Assembly: GCF_014652795.1 (NCBI RefSeq)
Contig: NZ_BMZM01000001.1
Coordinates: forward strand, 310,001 to 374,000
Origin: Kushneria pakistanensis
GTDB taxonomy: Bacteria > Pseudomonadota > Gammaproteobacteria > Pseudomonadales > Halomonadaceae
Length of the DNA stretch: 64,000 bases
Direction of reading: 5' to 3'
Shown here piece by piece: positions 16,245 to 25,727 of the stretch (positions are counted from its first letter, which is position 1; each line of letters opens with the position of its first letter). A program made the translations under genes and the position numbers. A model generated the notes under the pieces. That model was not told the origin of the DNA and did no database searches. It worked only from the letters and a program-made list of their open reading frames with translations.

Positions 16245-17642
16245 TCACGACGCCCGCGTGGGCAGGGTCATCACGACCCGCAGGCCGCCGCTTTCCCGAT
16301 TGGAAAACCGCAGCCGGCCCTGATGCGCCATCACGATACTGCGCGCAATGCTTAGCCCCAGCCCGTAGCCGAGCGCGCCGGCATTGGTGGGCGTGTCGCC
16401 GCGTTGCCAGGGCTGCACGATCTCATTGAGGCGCGCCTCATCGATGCCGGGGCCGTCATCCTGAATGGCCACCTCGACCCGGTCATCAAGGGTCTGCAGG
16501 CTCAGGCGGGCATTACCGGCATGGCGCAGCGCGTTATCGATCAGATTGTGCAGCACCCGGCGCAGGCTCGGTGCGTGGCCGCAGACCGTGGCCGGTGAGC
16601 TGCCGCTCCAGCGGACATCGCTGCCGGTGTCGACAAATTCGCTGGCCACCTCATTGATCAGCTGGCTCAGATCGAATACGGCGTGACCTTCCAGCGCCGC
16701 GCCCTGGCTTGCAGAATCCAGCAGGGAGGCGATCAGCGTCTCCATCTGATCGATATTGGCAATCAGCTTCTCGCGCAGCAAGGCCTCATCAATGCCTTCC
16801 ACGCGCAGGCGCATGCGGGTCAGCGGAGTGCGCAGATCATGAGAGACCGCCGAGAGCAGCTGGGTACGCTCCCCCATGAGATCGATCAGCTGCTGCTGCA
16901 TGGCGTTGAACGTCTCCGCGGCCTGGCGCATCTCTTTTGGCCCTTCAACGGGCAGCGGCGGCTGGCGGATGTCCTGTCCCAGTGCCGCGGCGGCACGCAC
17001 CAGACGCCGCAGCGGTCGGGTACTCAGCCGTGCCACGAGCAGCGCCACGACAATCAGAGCCAGCGCGCGCAGCAGATAGACACGCATGGCGTAGTCGCCC
17101 AGCACCTCCCAGGCGGGCCGGTCGTTCCAGCCGTGCGGCTGCACGGCCCTGACATGCAGCCACTGGTTTGGTGCCAGCCGCAGCTGAAAATTGAAATGCC
17201 CTACTACAGGGGAAAGGCCAAACAGGCTCGACCAGGTACTGGCCTGGCCGTTCTCGTCGCGGATCTCTACATCCACCAGCGACAGTTGCCGGGCGTCGCC
17301 CACTTCACGGTGCAGGGCGTCCTGCAACAGGCGCTCCACGTTTTTCTGAGCGGTGCTCAGCTGTGCAGTCATGGGCAGCGGCGAGGCGCGCCGCTCGACA
17401 TGGAAGGTGTCGGAGGTCGGCAGCGGCGCTGACGGCGCCTCGTCGAGTTGGCGCATGACGTTGACAGTGCGAAAGATCACCAGCCGCGCCGGCGCCTCCA
17501 GTACCTGGCCAAAGCGCACGTCATACCAGATGCTGCTGAACATCAGCTGGATTGCCAGCCCTGCGATGACCAGGATCAGGCTCAGCTGGGTAAACAGCGA
17601 GTCGGGCCACAGCCGTCGAAGGCCTGTGAGCATGTGTCTCAT
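16245..17642 (-). CDS. Sensor histidine kinase (EnvZ/CpxA type)
   Basis: 465 residues. Transmembrane helices at about 17-37 and 185-203 bracket a periplasmic sensing region of roughly 150 residues. A HAMP linker follows, then the H box AVSHDLRTPLTRMR near 267-280, the N box VLHNLIDNALRHAG, and G boxes DDGPGID and GYGLGLSIA. It autophosphorylates on the H-box histidine and passes phosphate to the partner regulator. The gene overlaps the upstream response regulator by four bases. Location beside a Fur-boxed siderophore receptor suggests a metal or envelope signal, but the stimulus is unknown. Confidence 0.9.
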   Translation of the reverse strand: MRHMLTGLRRLWPDSLFTQLSLILVIAGLAIQLMFSSIWYDVRFGQVLEAPARLVIFRTVNVMRQLDEAPSAPLPTSDTFHVERRASPLPMTAQLSTAQKNVERLLQDALHREVGDARQLSLVDVEIRDENGQASTWSSLFGLSPVVGHFNFQLRLAPNQWLHVRAVQPHGWNDRPAWEVLGDYAMRVYLLRALALIVVALLVARLSTRPLRRLVRAAAALGQDIRQPPLPVEGPKEMRQAAETFNAMQQQLIDLMGERTQLLSAVSHDLRTPLTRMRLRVEGIDEALLREKLIANIDQMETLIASLLDSASQGAALEGHAVFDLSQLINEVASEFVDTGSDVRWSGSSPATVCGHAPSLRRVLHNLIDNALRHAGNARLSLQTLDDRVEVAIQDDGPGIDEARLNEIVQPWQRGDTPTNAGALGYGLGLSIARSIVMAHQGRLRFSNRESGGLRVVMTLPTRAS

Positions 17643-18418
17643 TCGACCGCGTCGGGCAGTTCGAGCAGATACCCTTCGTTGCGAATGGTACGAATGAAGC
17701 GTGGACGGCGAGCATCATCCTCGAGCATCTGCCGCAGCCGGCTGATGCAGACATCAATGGAGCGGTCGTCGGGGTAGTACTCTCGCCCGAAGGCGCGCTG
17801 GCTCAGCGTATTGCGGCTGACGATCCGGTTGGGAACCTCGCTGAGCGCCTTGAGCACCATGAAATCGGAGCGCGGCAGATCAAGCACGCGGTTCCCTGGT
17901 GAGTGCAGTCGGCGGGTCTGCAGGTCCAGACGCCAGCCGGCGAAACATCTTTCGCGCGCTTCATCGGCGGTGTCGGGTTCGGGGGCGCGGTGTTCGCGAG
18001 TCGGGGGCCTGCGACGCAGCACCGCGCGGATGCGGGCCAGCAGCTCACGCGGATCGAAGGGCTTGCACAGGTAGTCATCGGCGCCAATCTCAAGACCGAT
18101 GATACGCTCGGCGCAGGCGCCCCGGGCGCTGATCATGATCACCGGCACACTGCCCTGATGGCGCAGGTCGCGGCACAGGCTCAGGCCATCCTCTCCCGGC
18201 AGCATGAGATCGAGAATGACCAGATCCACGCTGTCATCCATTTGATGCCACATCTCACGCCCGTTGGCCGCCGCCCGGGTACGAAAGCCCATGCCGGTGA
18301 GATAGTCACGGATCAGCTCACGAATCTCGTCATCGTCATCCACCACCAGCACCAGTGGGCCATCATCGTGTTGTTCAGCGCGCAAGGCCTGGTGTGTCGC
18401 ATCACCAATACAATCCAT
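17639..18418 (-). CDS. OmpR-family response regulator
   Basis: 259 residues from ATG 18418; the open frame extends 15 codons further but without conserved sequence. The receiver domain has the acidic pocket VVDDDD (27-30), phospho-acceptor Asp70 (VILDLMLPGEDG) and Lys near 122 (LCKPFDP). The C-terminal winged helix contains FGREYYPDDRSIDVCISRLRQ and ends FIRTIRNEGYLL, typical of OmpR. It is translationally coupled to the sensor kinase. It is transcribed divergently from the TonB receptor across a 106-base gap holding a Fur box, so iron may influence both directions. Confidence 0.92.
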   Translation of the reverse strand: MDCIGDATHQALRAEQHDDGPLVLVVDDDDEIRELIRDYLTGMGFRTRAAANGREMWHQMDDSVDLVILDLMLPGEDGLSLCRDLRHQGSVPVIMISARGACAERIIGLEIGADDYLCKPFDPRELLARIRAVLRRRPPTREHRAPEPDTADEARERCFAGWRLDLQTRRLHSPGNRVLDLPRSDFMVLKALSEVPNRIVSRNTLSQRAFGREYYPDDRSIDVCISRLRQMLEDDARRPRFIRTIRNEGYLLELPDAVE

Positions 18419-18485
18419 TACATATGCCCCACAGAGCCAAAGGTTCTCAGCAAGAGGCGTCAATATAATCGTGGCCCCCAGGATG

Positions 18486-18504
18486 GTAAATGCTAATCAT
18501 TATT
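18486..18504. promoter_or_regulatory. Fur box
   Basis: GTAAATGCTAATCATTATT matches 15 of 19 positions of the classical Fur consensus (GATAATGATAATCATTATC), including the central AATCATTAT. It lies 20 bases before the receptor ATG, where bound Fur with iron would block transcription or initiation. Confidence 0.8.
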
Positions 18505-18524
18505 ATTTTCGTAAAGGGTCATTC

Positions 18525-20837
18525 ATGAACAATCGTGCCGCAAAGGCATCAGGGAACTTTTACGAGCGGTCAGGCAGGCCGCTTGCCGGTGCCATTGCCG
18601 TCACTTTTGGCGGCTGCATGCTCAGTACGGCGGTCCATGCCCAGTCAGCTTCCGACAACAACCAGAACACCACGGAAGTCCAGCTGGCACCCATGACCAT
18701 CGAGGCCTCGAGCTATCGAAGCGGTTTTGCCAGCAGCTATACCGTCCCTGATACGCGCAGTGCTACCGGGCTCGATCTTTCCCCGCGCGAGACGCCGCAG
18801 TCGGTCACGACCATTACCCGTCAGCAGATGGATGACCAGAGGGTGGTCAACGTCGAGGACGCGCTGGCACTCACGCCCGGCATCACTGCCAACAAGTCAG
18901 AAGTCGGTGTGCGGACGTCTTTCAGGGCGCGCGGCTATGACATCAACAACTGGCGGGTAGACGGGCTGCAGTTTCCCGGCGGATCAGGGTTCAGCGGCGG
19001 CGGCAACGCCCTGAGCATGGACATGTACGAGCGCGTTGATATCGTGCGCGGCGCCAACGGTCTGCTGGGCGGTACGGGGGATCCGTCGGCCACGGTCGAC
19101 ATGGTGCGCAAGCGTCCGCAGAAGGCGTTTGGCGGCAGTGCCTACGCCTCCTACGGTCGCTGGGACAAGTCGCGCGTCGGTGCCGATCTCAATCTGCCGC
19201 TCAATGAGGATGGCAGCATCCGCTCGCGGTTTGTGGTTACCGAGCAGGAGGGCGATTCGTTTCGCGATAATGAAACCAATCGCAACCGCGCGGCGCTGGC
19301 AAGCTTCGAGTTCGATGCCGACGAGGACACCACCCTGGGGGTGGGGTATCAGTATGAATACCGCAAGACCCGCGGCGCCGGCTGGGGCGCCAATGTGCCG
19401 GTCTGGTTTGCCAATGGCGAGGAAACCCATCTGTCGCGCAGCACCAACCCGGCACCGCACTGGAGCTACGCGCAGTCAAAGACCAACACCACGTTCGCCT
19501 CGCTGACCCATTCGTTCAACAGCGACTGGCAGCTTGATGTGAGGGTCGCCCAGAGCGACATCGATGCCATCAACCATCTGGCGGTTGCCAAGGTCAATCG
19601 CGGTGCCGATGGCAACTACGCCGGCTACTGGGACCAGGACGGCAGCGGCGCGATTCTCAACGGTCTGCATCAGACCAAAGAGACCCGTCAGCGCTCCGCC
19701 CGGTTTGATTTAAGCGGCAGGTACGATCTGTTCGGACGCCAGCACGACGTGATGTTTGGCTATAGCGAGAGCCGCATGCGTGAACGCTCGCCCGAAGAAA
19801 ACTGCGTGATGACCAGCAGCAGTCGGTCTGTTGAGTCCTCAAACTGCATGTTCCGTCTCAACGGGCTGGCCGTGACCGACTGGCGCCGCGGTGTGGACGG
19901 TGATTTCAACATGGAAAACTCGAAAACCGGTCGCACCCAGGTCGACAAGACGCGCCTGCGCGGTGTGTATGCCGCCACGCGCTTGAACGTGACCGAGCCG
20001 CTGTCGGTGATTCTTGGCGCCCGTGCCAGCTACTACAAGACCGAAAGCCGGGACTACGATGGCGACCGCACCAGCAGCCAGCAGGAAAACGGCGTCTTCA
20101 CGCCCTATGCCGGTCTGGTGTATGACCTATCAAGCAACTATTCGCTGTACGCCAGCTACACCAACATCTTTACGCCACAGACGCGCGAGACCAGCAGCGG
20201 CGACCGGGTCAAGCCGCTTGAGGGCGACAGCTACGAAGCCGGCGTCAAGGGTGAATGGTTCGACGGTCGTCTGAACGCCTCGGCCGCCGTGTTCCGTACC
20301 CGTCAGGAAAACGCTGCGGTGCTGGATGGCGCCAACGAAACGCCCACCGGCGGCCAGGCCTACAAGGCAGGCACCGGTAATGAGACCGAAGGGGTGGATC
20401 TGGAAGTGGCAGGTGCGATCACGCCGAACTGGAACGTTTACGGCGGCTACACCTATCTGCACTTCCGTAAGGTGGACTCTGACGGCCGCAGCGACCCGTC
20501 TCATTTGTTCAAGCTCTCCACGACCTATCAGCCGGCCGGCATGCTCGATCGCTGGACCTTCGGCGGCGGTGTGCGTGCCCAGAGCAACATCGACGCGGTC
20601 TCCAGCCCCGCTGGCCGCCCCACCGATGGCGTCAGCACCGGCTCCTCGCGTGCCAATTGGCCGGGCTATGCGATCTGGAACGCCATGGCGGCCTATGACA
20701 TCACCGACAACACCAGTGTGACGCTCAACCTCGATAACCTGTTCGACAAGCGCTACTACGATAGTTATGGCTTCTATGCCGGCTCCATCTACGGCCAGCC
20801 GCGCAGTGCGACCGTAACGCTGAGCACCTCGTTCTAA
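18525..20837 (+). CDS. TonB-dependent siderophore receptor (FhuE/FpvA-like)
   Basis: 770 residues from ATG 18525 with AAAGGG upstream. A long signal peptide ends near VHAQS. The plug domain starts near 82 (RETPQSVTTITRQQMDDQ) and includes VEDALALTPGI and the plug end GGTGDPSATVDMVRKRP. A 22-strand barrel follows and closes with the TonB-receptor C-terminus NLFDKRYYDSYGFYAGS...VTLSTSF, with terminal Phe. There is no N-terminal STN signalling domain, so it is a transporter and not a transducer. It imports a ferric siderophore, probably a hydroxamate by similarity of layout to FhuE/FpvA. The upstream Fur box indicates induction by iron starvation. Confidence 0.92.
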   Translation: MNNRAAKASGNFYERSGRPLAGAIAVTFGGCMLSTAVHAQSASDNNQNTTEVQLAPMTIEASSYRSGFASSYTVPDTRSATGLDLSPRETPQSVTTITRQQMDDQRVVNVEDALALTPGITANKSEVGVRTSFRARGYDINNWRVDGLQFPGGSGFSGGGNALSMDMYERVDIVRGANGLLGGTGDPSATVDMVRKRPQKAFGGSAYASYGRWDKSRVGADLNLPLNEDGSIRSRFVVTEQEGDSFRDNETNRNRAALASFEFDADEDTTLGVGYQYEYRKTRGAGWGANVPVWFANGEETHLSRSTNPAPHWSYAQSKTNTTFASLTHSFNSDWQLDVRVAQSDIDAINHLAVAKVNRGADGNYAGYWDQDGSGAILNGLHQTKETRQRSARFDLSGRYDLFGRQHDVMFGYSESRMRERSPEENCVMTSSSRSVESSNCMFRLNGLAVTDWRRGVDGDFNMENSKTGRTQVDKTRLRGVYAATRLNVTEPLSVILGARASYYKTESRDYDGDRTSSQQENGVFTPYAGLVYDLSSNYSLYASYTNIFTPQTRETSSGDRVKPLEGDSYEAGVKGEWFDGRLNASAAVFRTRQENAAVLDGANETPTGGQAYKAGTGNETEGVDLEVAGAITPNWNVYGGYTYLHFRKVDSDGRSDPSHLFKLSTTYQPAGMLDRWTFGGGVRAQSNIDAVSSPAGRPTDGVSTGSSRANWPGYAIWNAMAAYDITDNTSVTLNLDNLFDKRYYDSYGFYAGSIYGQPRSATVTLSTSF

Positions 20838-20865
20838 CGCTCGAGCACGATAAGGCCGTTCCTGC

Positions 20866-20904
20866 CATCATGCCGGCTCGGGTCAGCCCCGGGTCGGCAT
20901 GATG
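20866..20904. terminator. Inverted repeat between convergent genes
   Basis: Arms CATCATGCCG (20866-20875) and CGGCATGATG (20895-20904) enclose a GC-rich 19-base loop that can pair further. No T-run is present. It sits between the converging receptor and MFS genes, where a terminator is expected. Confidence 0.45.
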
Positions 20905-20919
20905 CTGCCCGGGCCTCAA

Positions 20920-22254
20920 TCACGTCGGCCGTTGCATGGCGCCATGGGCTGCCGGGTCAGGATGGGCGGTCTCCACCTCAGGCACCACCTGCGAGAGATC
21001 TTCCTGGTGCTCGTGCTCGATCGCGCCCTGCACCAGCGCCTCAGTGACGACCAGCTCCGCGCCGACGGCGGAGTGGGGCGTGTTGGAAGTAAAGGGTGCC
21101 ACCGGCATCGGTGCCGGGCGTCGGCTGCGTCGCCACAGCAGAAACACCATCAAAGCGCTTGCCAGGCTGCCGAGTGCGATAAAAAGTCCCGTATCGCCCA
21201 GATGGTTCATGACGGGTGTGATCAGCGGCGGACTGAAGGTCGCGCCAAGTTCGTTGATCAGCAAAAGCCCCTGACTCATGCGCACCAGCGCCCCTGCCGG
21301 TGCCCGGTCGGAGGCGTGACTGATCGCCACCGGATAGAGCACGAAGGCGCTGCCGCCGATCAAGAACAGCATGCCGGCCATCACAAGGGGGCTGCCTTCC
21401 ATGAACAGTACGCCAAAGCTGAGTGCGCCCAGCGCGGCACTGGTCAGAATCAGCACCATCTGGCGGTCATGGCGATCCGACCAGCGCCCGATCGGATACT
21501 GCAACAGCATCGCGCCCAGAATGACGATCGCCATCATGCGCCCGACATCGGAAAGCTCAAGCCCGATGCGCTGTAGATACAAGGGCAGCAGGCTATAAAT
21601 CGCCGAGATCACCAGCCCTGCCACAAAGCAGCCCACCACGCCGGTCGGTGTCACCGTGATCAACCGCCAGGGGGAGAGCGGCTCGGCATGTTCCACCAGC
21701 GGCGAGACGCGCGGGATCAGGCCCAGCGGCAAGATCGACAGCGCCGCAAGGATGGCGATGATCATGAAGGCCGCCGTGTCATCACCAAAATCGGCCACGC
21801 CCAGCAGCAGCTGACCGATCACACCAGCGCCATAGAGCGCGATCATGTAGAGCGCCAGCAGGCGACCGCGCACCTTCGGGTCCGAGGCGCTCAACAGCCA
21901 GCTCTCGATGACCAGATAGACGCCCAGCGTGGCCCAGCCGCACAGAAAGCGCATGACAAACCAGAACGGTGCGTTCACCCACAGGCCCTGGGCGAGCACG
22001 GTCACCGCCACGAGCGCGCCAAAGCAGGCGTAGGCGCGAATATGGCCGATGCGCAGCAACAGGCGATCACTAAAGAGGGCGCCGATGACCAGGCCGGCGT
22101 GAAAGGCAGACGAGATCCAGCCGATGGTGGTGGCGGATTCACCGGCAGCGTCCAGGCGCACCGTGACCAGTGACATCATGAAGGCGTTGCCGATACCAAA
22201 GATAAAAAGTCCAAGTAATGGCGCAAGGGCCATCGAGAACAGCTGGCGTGACAT
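20920..22254 (-). CDS. MFS transporter, YcaD-like
   Basis: 444 residues with 12 predicted membrane helices. The loop after helix 2 reads DRLLLRIGHIRAY and the helix 4-5 region WATLGVYLVIESWLL resembles the YcaD/UPF0226 branch of the major facilitator superfamily. A hydrophilic tail of about 50 residues follows helix 12. The substrate is unknown. It converges with the TonB receptor and lies upstream of a second MFS gene in the same direction, 154 bases apart. Iron or siderophore export is possible from context only. Confidence 0.85.
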   Translation of the reverse strand: MSRQLFSMALAPLLGLFIFGIGNAFMMSLVTVRLDAAGESATTIGWISSAFHAGLVIGALFSDRLLLRIGHIRAYACFGALVAVTVLAQGLWVNAPFWFVMRFLCGWATLGVYLVIESWLLSASDPKVRGRLLALYMIALYGAGVIGQLLLGVADFGDDTAAFMIIAILAALSILPLGLIPRVSPLVEHAEPLSPWRLITVTPTGVVGCFVAGLVISAIYSLLPLYLQRIGLELSDVGRMMAIVILGAMLLQYPIGRWSDRHDRQMVLILTSAALGALSFGVLFMEGSPLVMAGMLFLIGGSAFVLYPVAISHASDRAPAGALVRMSQGLLLINELGATFSPPLITPVMNHLGDTGLFIALGSLASALMVFLLWRRSRRPAPMPVAPFTSNTPHSAVGAELVVTEALVQGAIEHEHQEDLSQVVPEVETAHPDPAAHGAMQRPT

Positions 22255-22408
22255 GAGGCGTGTTGATCCTGATAGGCGTCGGCGGGCGGGGGAGCCAACG
22301 GGTCTTTCGAAAACAGGACATTCGGCCGGGCGGCCGAAGGCGAGCGCACTATACGCTCGAAATCACGGGAAAAGAAGCGAAATCAATACCGCAATAATGC
22401 CGTAAGCG

Positions 22409-23647
22409 TCATGCGCGCTCATGGGGGGCAAGCGCCGCTCGTCGACGCTCGGCCGAGCGGGCCCGCAGTGCCACGATAGCAGCACCAAGCCCCGCAGCAG
22501 CGGCGACCATCATCGCCCAGCGCGGGCCGGCGTGATCGGCAATCACCCCCACGATGGGGGCACCGATCGGCGTGCCGCCCATGGTCACTGCAATGCGCAG
22601 CGCCATGACGCGTCCGCGCATGGCAGGTGTCGTGGTCAGCTGCATGGTGGCGTTGGAGGCGGTCATGAAGGTCAGCGCAGAAAGCCCGGTCAGCATCAGG
22701 GCGATGGCGAAAAGCCACACGCTGGGCGCCAGCGCAGCGAGGGCACAAAACACCCCGAACGACAGCGACGAGACCAGCAAAAGCCCCATGCGCGGCTGCT
22801 CGCGCCGGGCGGCCAGCAGGGAGCCGGTCACCGAGCCCACAGCCAGACAGGTGGTCAGAAGCCCATACTGGTTCGAGTCACCCTGAAACACGCCCACTGA
22901 CATGGTCGAGATAAAGACCGGGAAGTTGAAACCAAAGGTGCCGATCAAAAAGAGCATGAACATCAGGGCGCTCAGGTCAGGACGCCCCTTGACGTAGCGA
23001 AAGCCCTCGGTCAGCCCGCCGGGACCGCGCGTGGCGCGTTCACCAACATGGAGATCGTTGACGCGCAGCAGACACAGCGCCCCCAGCACGCCGGCAAAGG
23101 AGACCGCGTTAATGATAAAAAGCCAGCCGGTGCCCGTCGCCGCAATCAAAAGCCCGGCAATGGCCGGGCCCACCATACGCGCGGCGTTGAACGAGGTGGA
23201 GTTGAGCGCCACCGCATTGGACAGCAGCTTCTCGCCGACCAGATCATTGACGAATACCTGTCGCGCCGGTGCATCGAAGGCCGTCACGCACCCCAGCGCC
23301 AGCGCGAATAGATAGACCTGCCAGAGCGTCACCGTATCGGTGAGGGTCAGTATTCCCAGCCCCAGCGCCAAAAGCCCCTGCAATGCCTGGGAGAGCATGA
23401 TCAGGCGGCGGCGATCAAAATAATCGACGGCAAACCCCGACAGCGGCAGCAACAACAGCTGAGGCCCGAACTGCAGCGCCATGGTAATGCCCATGGCACT
23501 GGCGTCATGCGCCGTGAGCACGGTCAGCACCAGCCAGTCCTGGGCGATACGCTGCATCCAGGTGCCGATATTGGACACCAGCGCACCGCCAAACCAGAGT
23601 CGATAGTTGTAGACGCTCAGCGAGCGAAAAAGCCGACGATCACTCAT
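22409..23647 (-). CDS. MFS transporter, EntS-like (MFS_3 family)
   Basis: 412 residues with 12 membrane helices. The start SLSVYNYRLWFGGALVSNIGTWMQRIAQDWLV and the block FDAPARQVFVNDLVGEKLLSNAVALNS are signatures of the MFS_3 branch, which includes the enterobactin exporter EntS. The protein probably exports a small molecule by proton antiport. Its position near a siderophore receptor fits siderophore export, but no siderophore-synthesis genes are in the window, so the substrate remains open. Confidence 0.85.
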   Translation of the reverse strand: MSDRRLFRSLSVYNYRLWFGGALVSNIGTWMQRIAQDWLVLTVLTAHDASAMGITMALQFGPQLLLLPLSGFAVDYFDRRRLIMLSQALQGLLALGLGILTLTDTVTLWQVYLFALALGCVTAFDAPARQVFVNDLVGEKLLSNAVALNSTSFNAARMVGPAIAGLLIAATGTGWLFIINAVSFAGVLGALCLLRVNDLHVGERATRGPGGLTEGFRYVKGRPDLSALMFMLFLIGTFGFNFPVFISTMSVGVFQGDSNQYGLLTTCLAVGSVTGSLLAARREQPRMGLLLVSSLSFGVFCALAALAPSVWLFAIALMLTGLSALTFMTASNATMQLTTTPAMRGRVMALRIAVTMGGTPIGAPIVGVIADHAGPRWAMMVAAAAGLGAAIVALRARSAERRRAALAPHERA

Positions 23648-23863
23648 GGTGAGCCGTGCACGCAGGGTCGGGATGTACCATCGGGAAGCGGTCGGTCATG
23701 AAGCGGTCGTGATCGTTGATCCGGGAACAGGAAGCTGCCAGCTCACCTCCGGCGCGCAGGGCGCGTCAGAGGCGGGCTGGCGAATGGACCAATAGTGTAG
23801 GCCTTTTCGGGACCGGGCGCTCTCCGGTGCCCGGCGTCGGATCGGCGCTGGCCGCCCCGGGTA

Positions 23864-24153
23864 TCAGTCGACCGGGAAGGGCGGGGCCGCTTCCACGACA
23901 AACCCCACATCATCCGGCAGCATCAGACGCTGCTCTACCAGACGGTCGGCGTGCTGACGCACGGCCTTGATATAGGCGTCGCTACTGTCATAGCGCGCGT
24001 TGACCGTTGCCCGGCGTCCTTGAAGCGGCGACCCTCGCACATGGGAGTAGTGGACATCACATCGAAGGCTGTGACCCGGGCACTTGCCGAGGTGGGCAGG
24101 AACATGAGCGACACGGCAAGCGTGCTCAGAGACAGGCAGGAAAGGCGTTTCAT
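23864..24153 (-). pseudogene. Alpha/beta-hydrolase-domain protein, remnant with large internal deletion and frameshift
   Basis: From ATG 24153 one frame encodes a signal peptide (MKRLSCLSLSTLAVSLMFLP) and ARVTAFDVMSTTPMCEGRRFKDAG, matching the mature N-terminus of secreted proteins with the alpha/beta hydrolase domain PF20091. Near 24010 the reading must shift frame to continue as ARYDSSDAYIKAVRQHADRL and LVEQRLMLPDDV, the family's C-terminal helix, ending at 23864. Several hundred internal residues, including the catalytic core, are absent. I infer a deletion that joined the two ends out of frame, so no functional enzyme is expected. Family assignment is from remembered patterns, not a search. 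Confidence 0.6.
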
Positions 24154-24233
24154 CAGAACACTCTGGTAAAAAAACGCTCAAGAGTGCGTGATGGCCGGGA
24201 GCTAACGCCATACCCCTTTGGACGAGTCCGGCC

Positions 24234-25445
24234 TCAGGACAGCGGCGAGCGGCTGTCGATGTCATCGGATACCGGGCGGCCGGCAATTCTGGTATCAACG
24301 GAAAGAGGCTGAGCGTACGGGCAGTACACCGCCCGGTTGCGGCCGCTGGATTTTGCCTGATACAGCGCTTCATCGGCGCGCTTTAAAAGATGCGCGCCGC
24401 CGTATCCATGGGCATCGGACGTCGTGTGCGTGATGCTCGATACGCCAACGCTGATGGTAACGCAGGCTCCTGCACCTAGGGATTCATTGGGTATGTTCAG
24501 ACGCTCGATGGCAGTACATAACTGCTGTGCCAGCAACCGCGCTCCGGCTTCATCGGTGTCAGGCAACACAACCGCGAATTCTTCCCCGCCGTAGCGCACC
24601 AGCAGGTCGGAAGCTCGGGAGATCACATTTTTTGCCGCCGCGGCAATCTGCTGTAGACAACGATCGCCCCCATCATGGCCGTATTGATCGTTGAAAGACT
24701 TGAAATGGTCGACATCAAACATGATGACCGAGAGTGCCTGCTGGCGACGCGCAAGGCGCGACCACTCACGCTCCAGGGCAGCATCCAGCGCCCGCCGGTT
24801 CGCAAGGCCGGTCAACGGGTCGGTATTGCTGAGCGTTTCCAGGTAGCGGTTGCTCAGCATCAGCTCCCCTTCGGCGTGATCGATCTGCTGGCGAAAGAGA
24901 TACAGGACAATGCCTGACAGCGTTAGTGCGCCCGCCACACTGCCGGCATACATGATTTCGCTCCACGGTGATGGTACCGGTGTGGCCACGGTCTCGGCCG
25001 TAAACAGGAAATGCGTGAGCGCATACTGCACGCCAAACGACGCCATGATGGCGATATAGATCCGCGAGTGAAGGTGTTCGTAAAGAAACACCAGTATGGC
25101 GGCCAGGGTGAAATAAAACAGGTTCACGCCGGCTTCGGTACCGATGAAAAACGTCACGACAAAGAGCTGACAGCAGCCATTGATCAGCAATACATTGCTG
25201 GCGGTGTTATGCCACCTTTTGTGATTCAGTGGCAGCACTGACAGATACGCTGCCATGAACACCAGGTTGGCGAGAAAGACGCCGCGATACACGGCAAAAT
25301 CGTAGAGACAGTAAAAAAGCTGATAGGGAATTGTCGCGGTGGCACCGAAAAGCCCCAGTTGGTTGCACAGCGCTATTCGACGGCGCACGCCGCGTGGGTT
25401 GCCTGACGTGCCGGGGCGCCAGAGTTGTTTGATCGTATTGATCAT
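24234..25445 (-). CDS. Membrane diguanylate cyclase (GGDEF)
   Basis: 403 residues from ATG 25445, preferred to 25466 because AAGG lies seven bases upstream. Six hydrophobic helices occupy about 28-195. The GGDEF domain starts near 210 with LSNTDPLTGLANRRALD and carries the active-site signature RYGGEEF. A product-inhibition I-site is present as RASD five residues before GGEEF. It should make c-di-GMP from two GTP and be feedback-inhibited. The membrane part, with no periplasmic domain, resembles MASE-type sensors; the signal is unknown. It is monocistronic. Confidence 0.9.
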   Translation of the reverse strand: MINTIKQLWRPGTSGNPRGVRRRIALCNQLGLFGATATIPYQLFYCLYDFAVYRGVFLANLVFMAAYLSVLPLNHKRWHNTASNVLLINGCCQLFVVTFFIGTEAGVNLFYFTLAAILVFLYEHLHSRIYIAIMASFGVQYALTHFLFTAETVATPVPSPWSEIMYAGSVAGALTLSGIVLYLFRQQIDHAEGELMLSNRYLETLSNTDPLTGLANRRALDAALEREWSRLARRQQALSVIMFDVDHFKSFNDQYGHDGGDRCLQQIAAAAKNVISRASDLLVRYGGEEFAVVLPDTDEAGARLLAQQLCTAIERLNIPNESLGAGACVTISVGVSSITHTTSDAHGYGGAHLLKRADEALYQAKSSGRNRAVYCPYAQPLSVDTRIAGRPVSDDIDSRSPLS

Positions 25446-25639
25446 CGACTCGCCTTGTACAGTCATTGAGAGGCATGGGAACGCCTGATGGCTGCAGCCG
25501 TCAGAGGCTCGGATTGTTGTTGTATGAAGGCCCTTTCATGGGCGCTGTCATGAATAAAGATCAACCTGCGTTGAAAAACCGTGTGTGTGACCCGAAAGAT
25601 ATCGGCAGTAGTCTTTTCATTGTAAAGGATTAATAAAAA

Positions 25640-25662
25640 CGGGAATGATTGTTTAATTCCCG
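25640..25662 (-). other. Inverted repeat with minus-strand T-run upstream of yqaA
   Basis: CGGGAAT (25640-25646) and ATTCCCG (25656-25662) form a 7-bp stem with a 9-base loop. Read on the minus strand it is followed by GTTTTTATTA, as in a terminator, yet no minus-strand gene lies just upstream. It may shield the cyclase promoter region from antisense transcription or be a protein site. Confidence 0.35.
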
Positions 25663-25727
25663 GGGCGGGCATCCGGTGAGGCAGGGCCTGCACGCTTGCG
25701 GGGATTTACCCCTGTCAGTGTTTTGTC

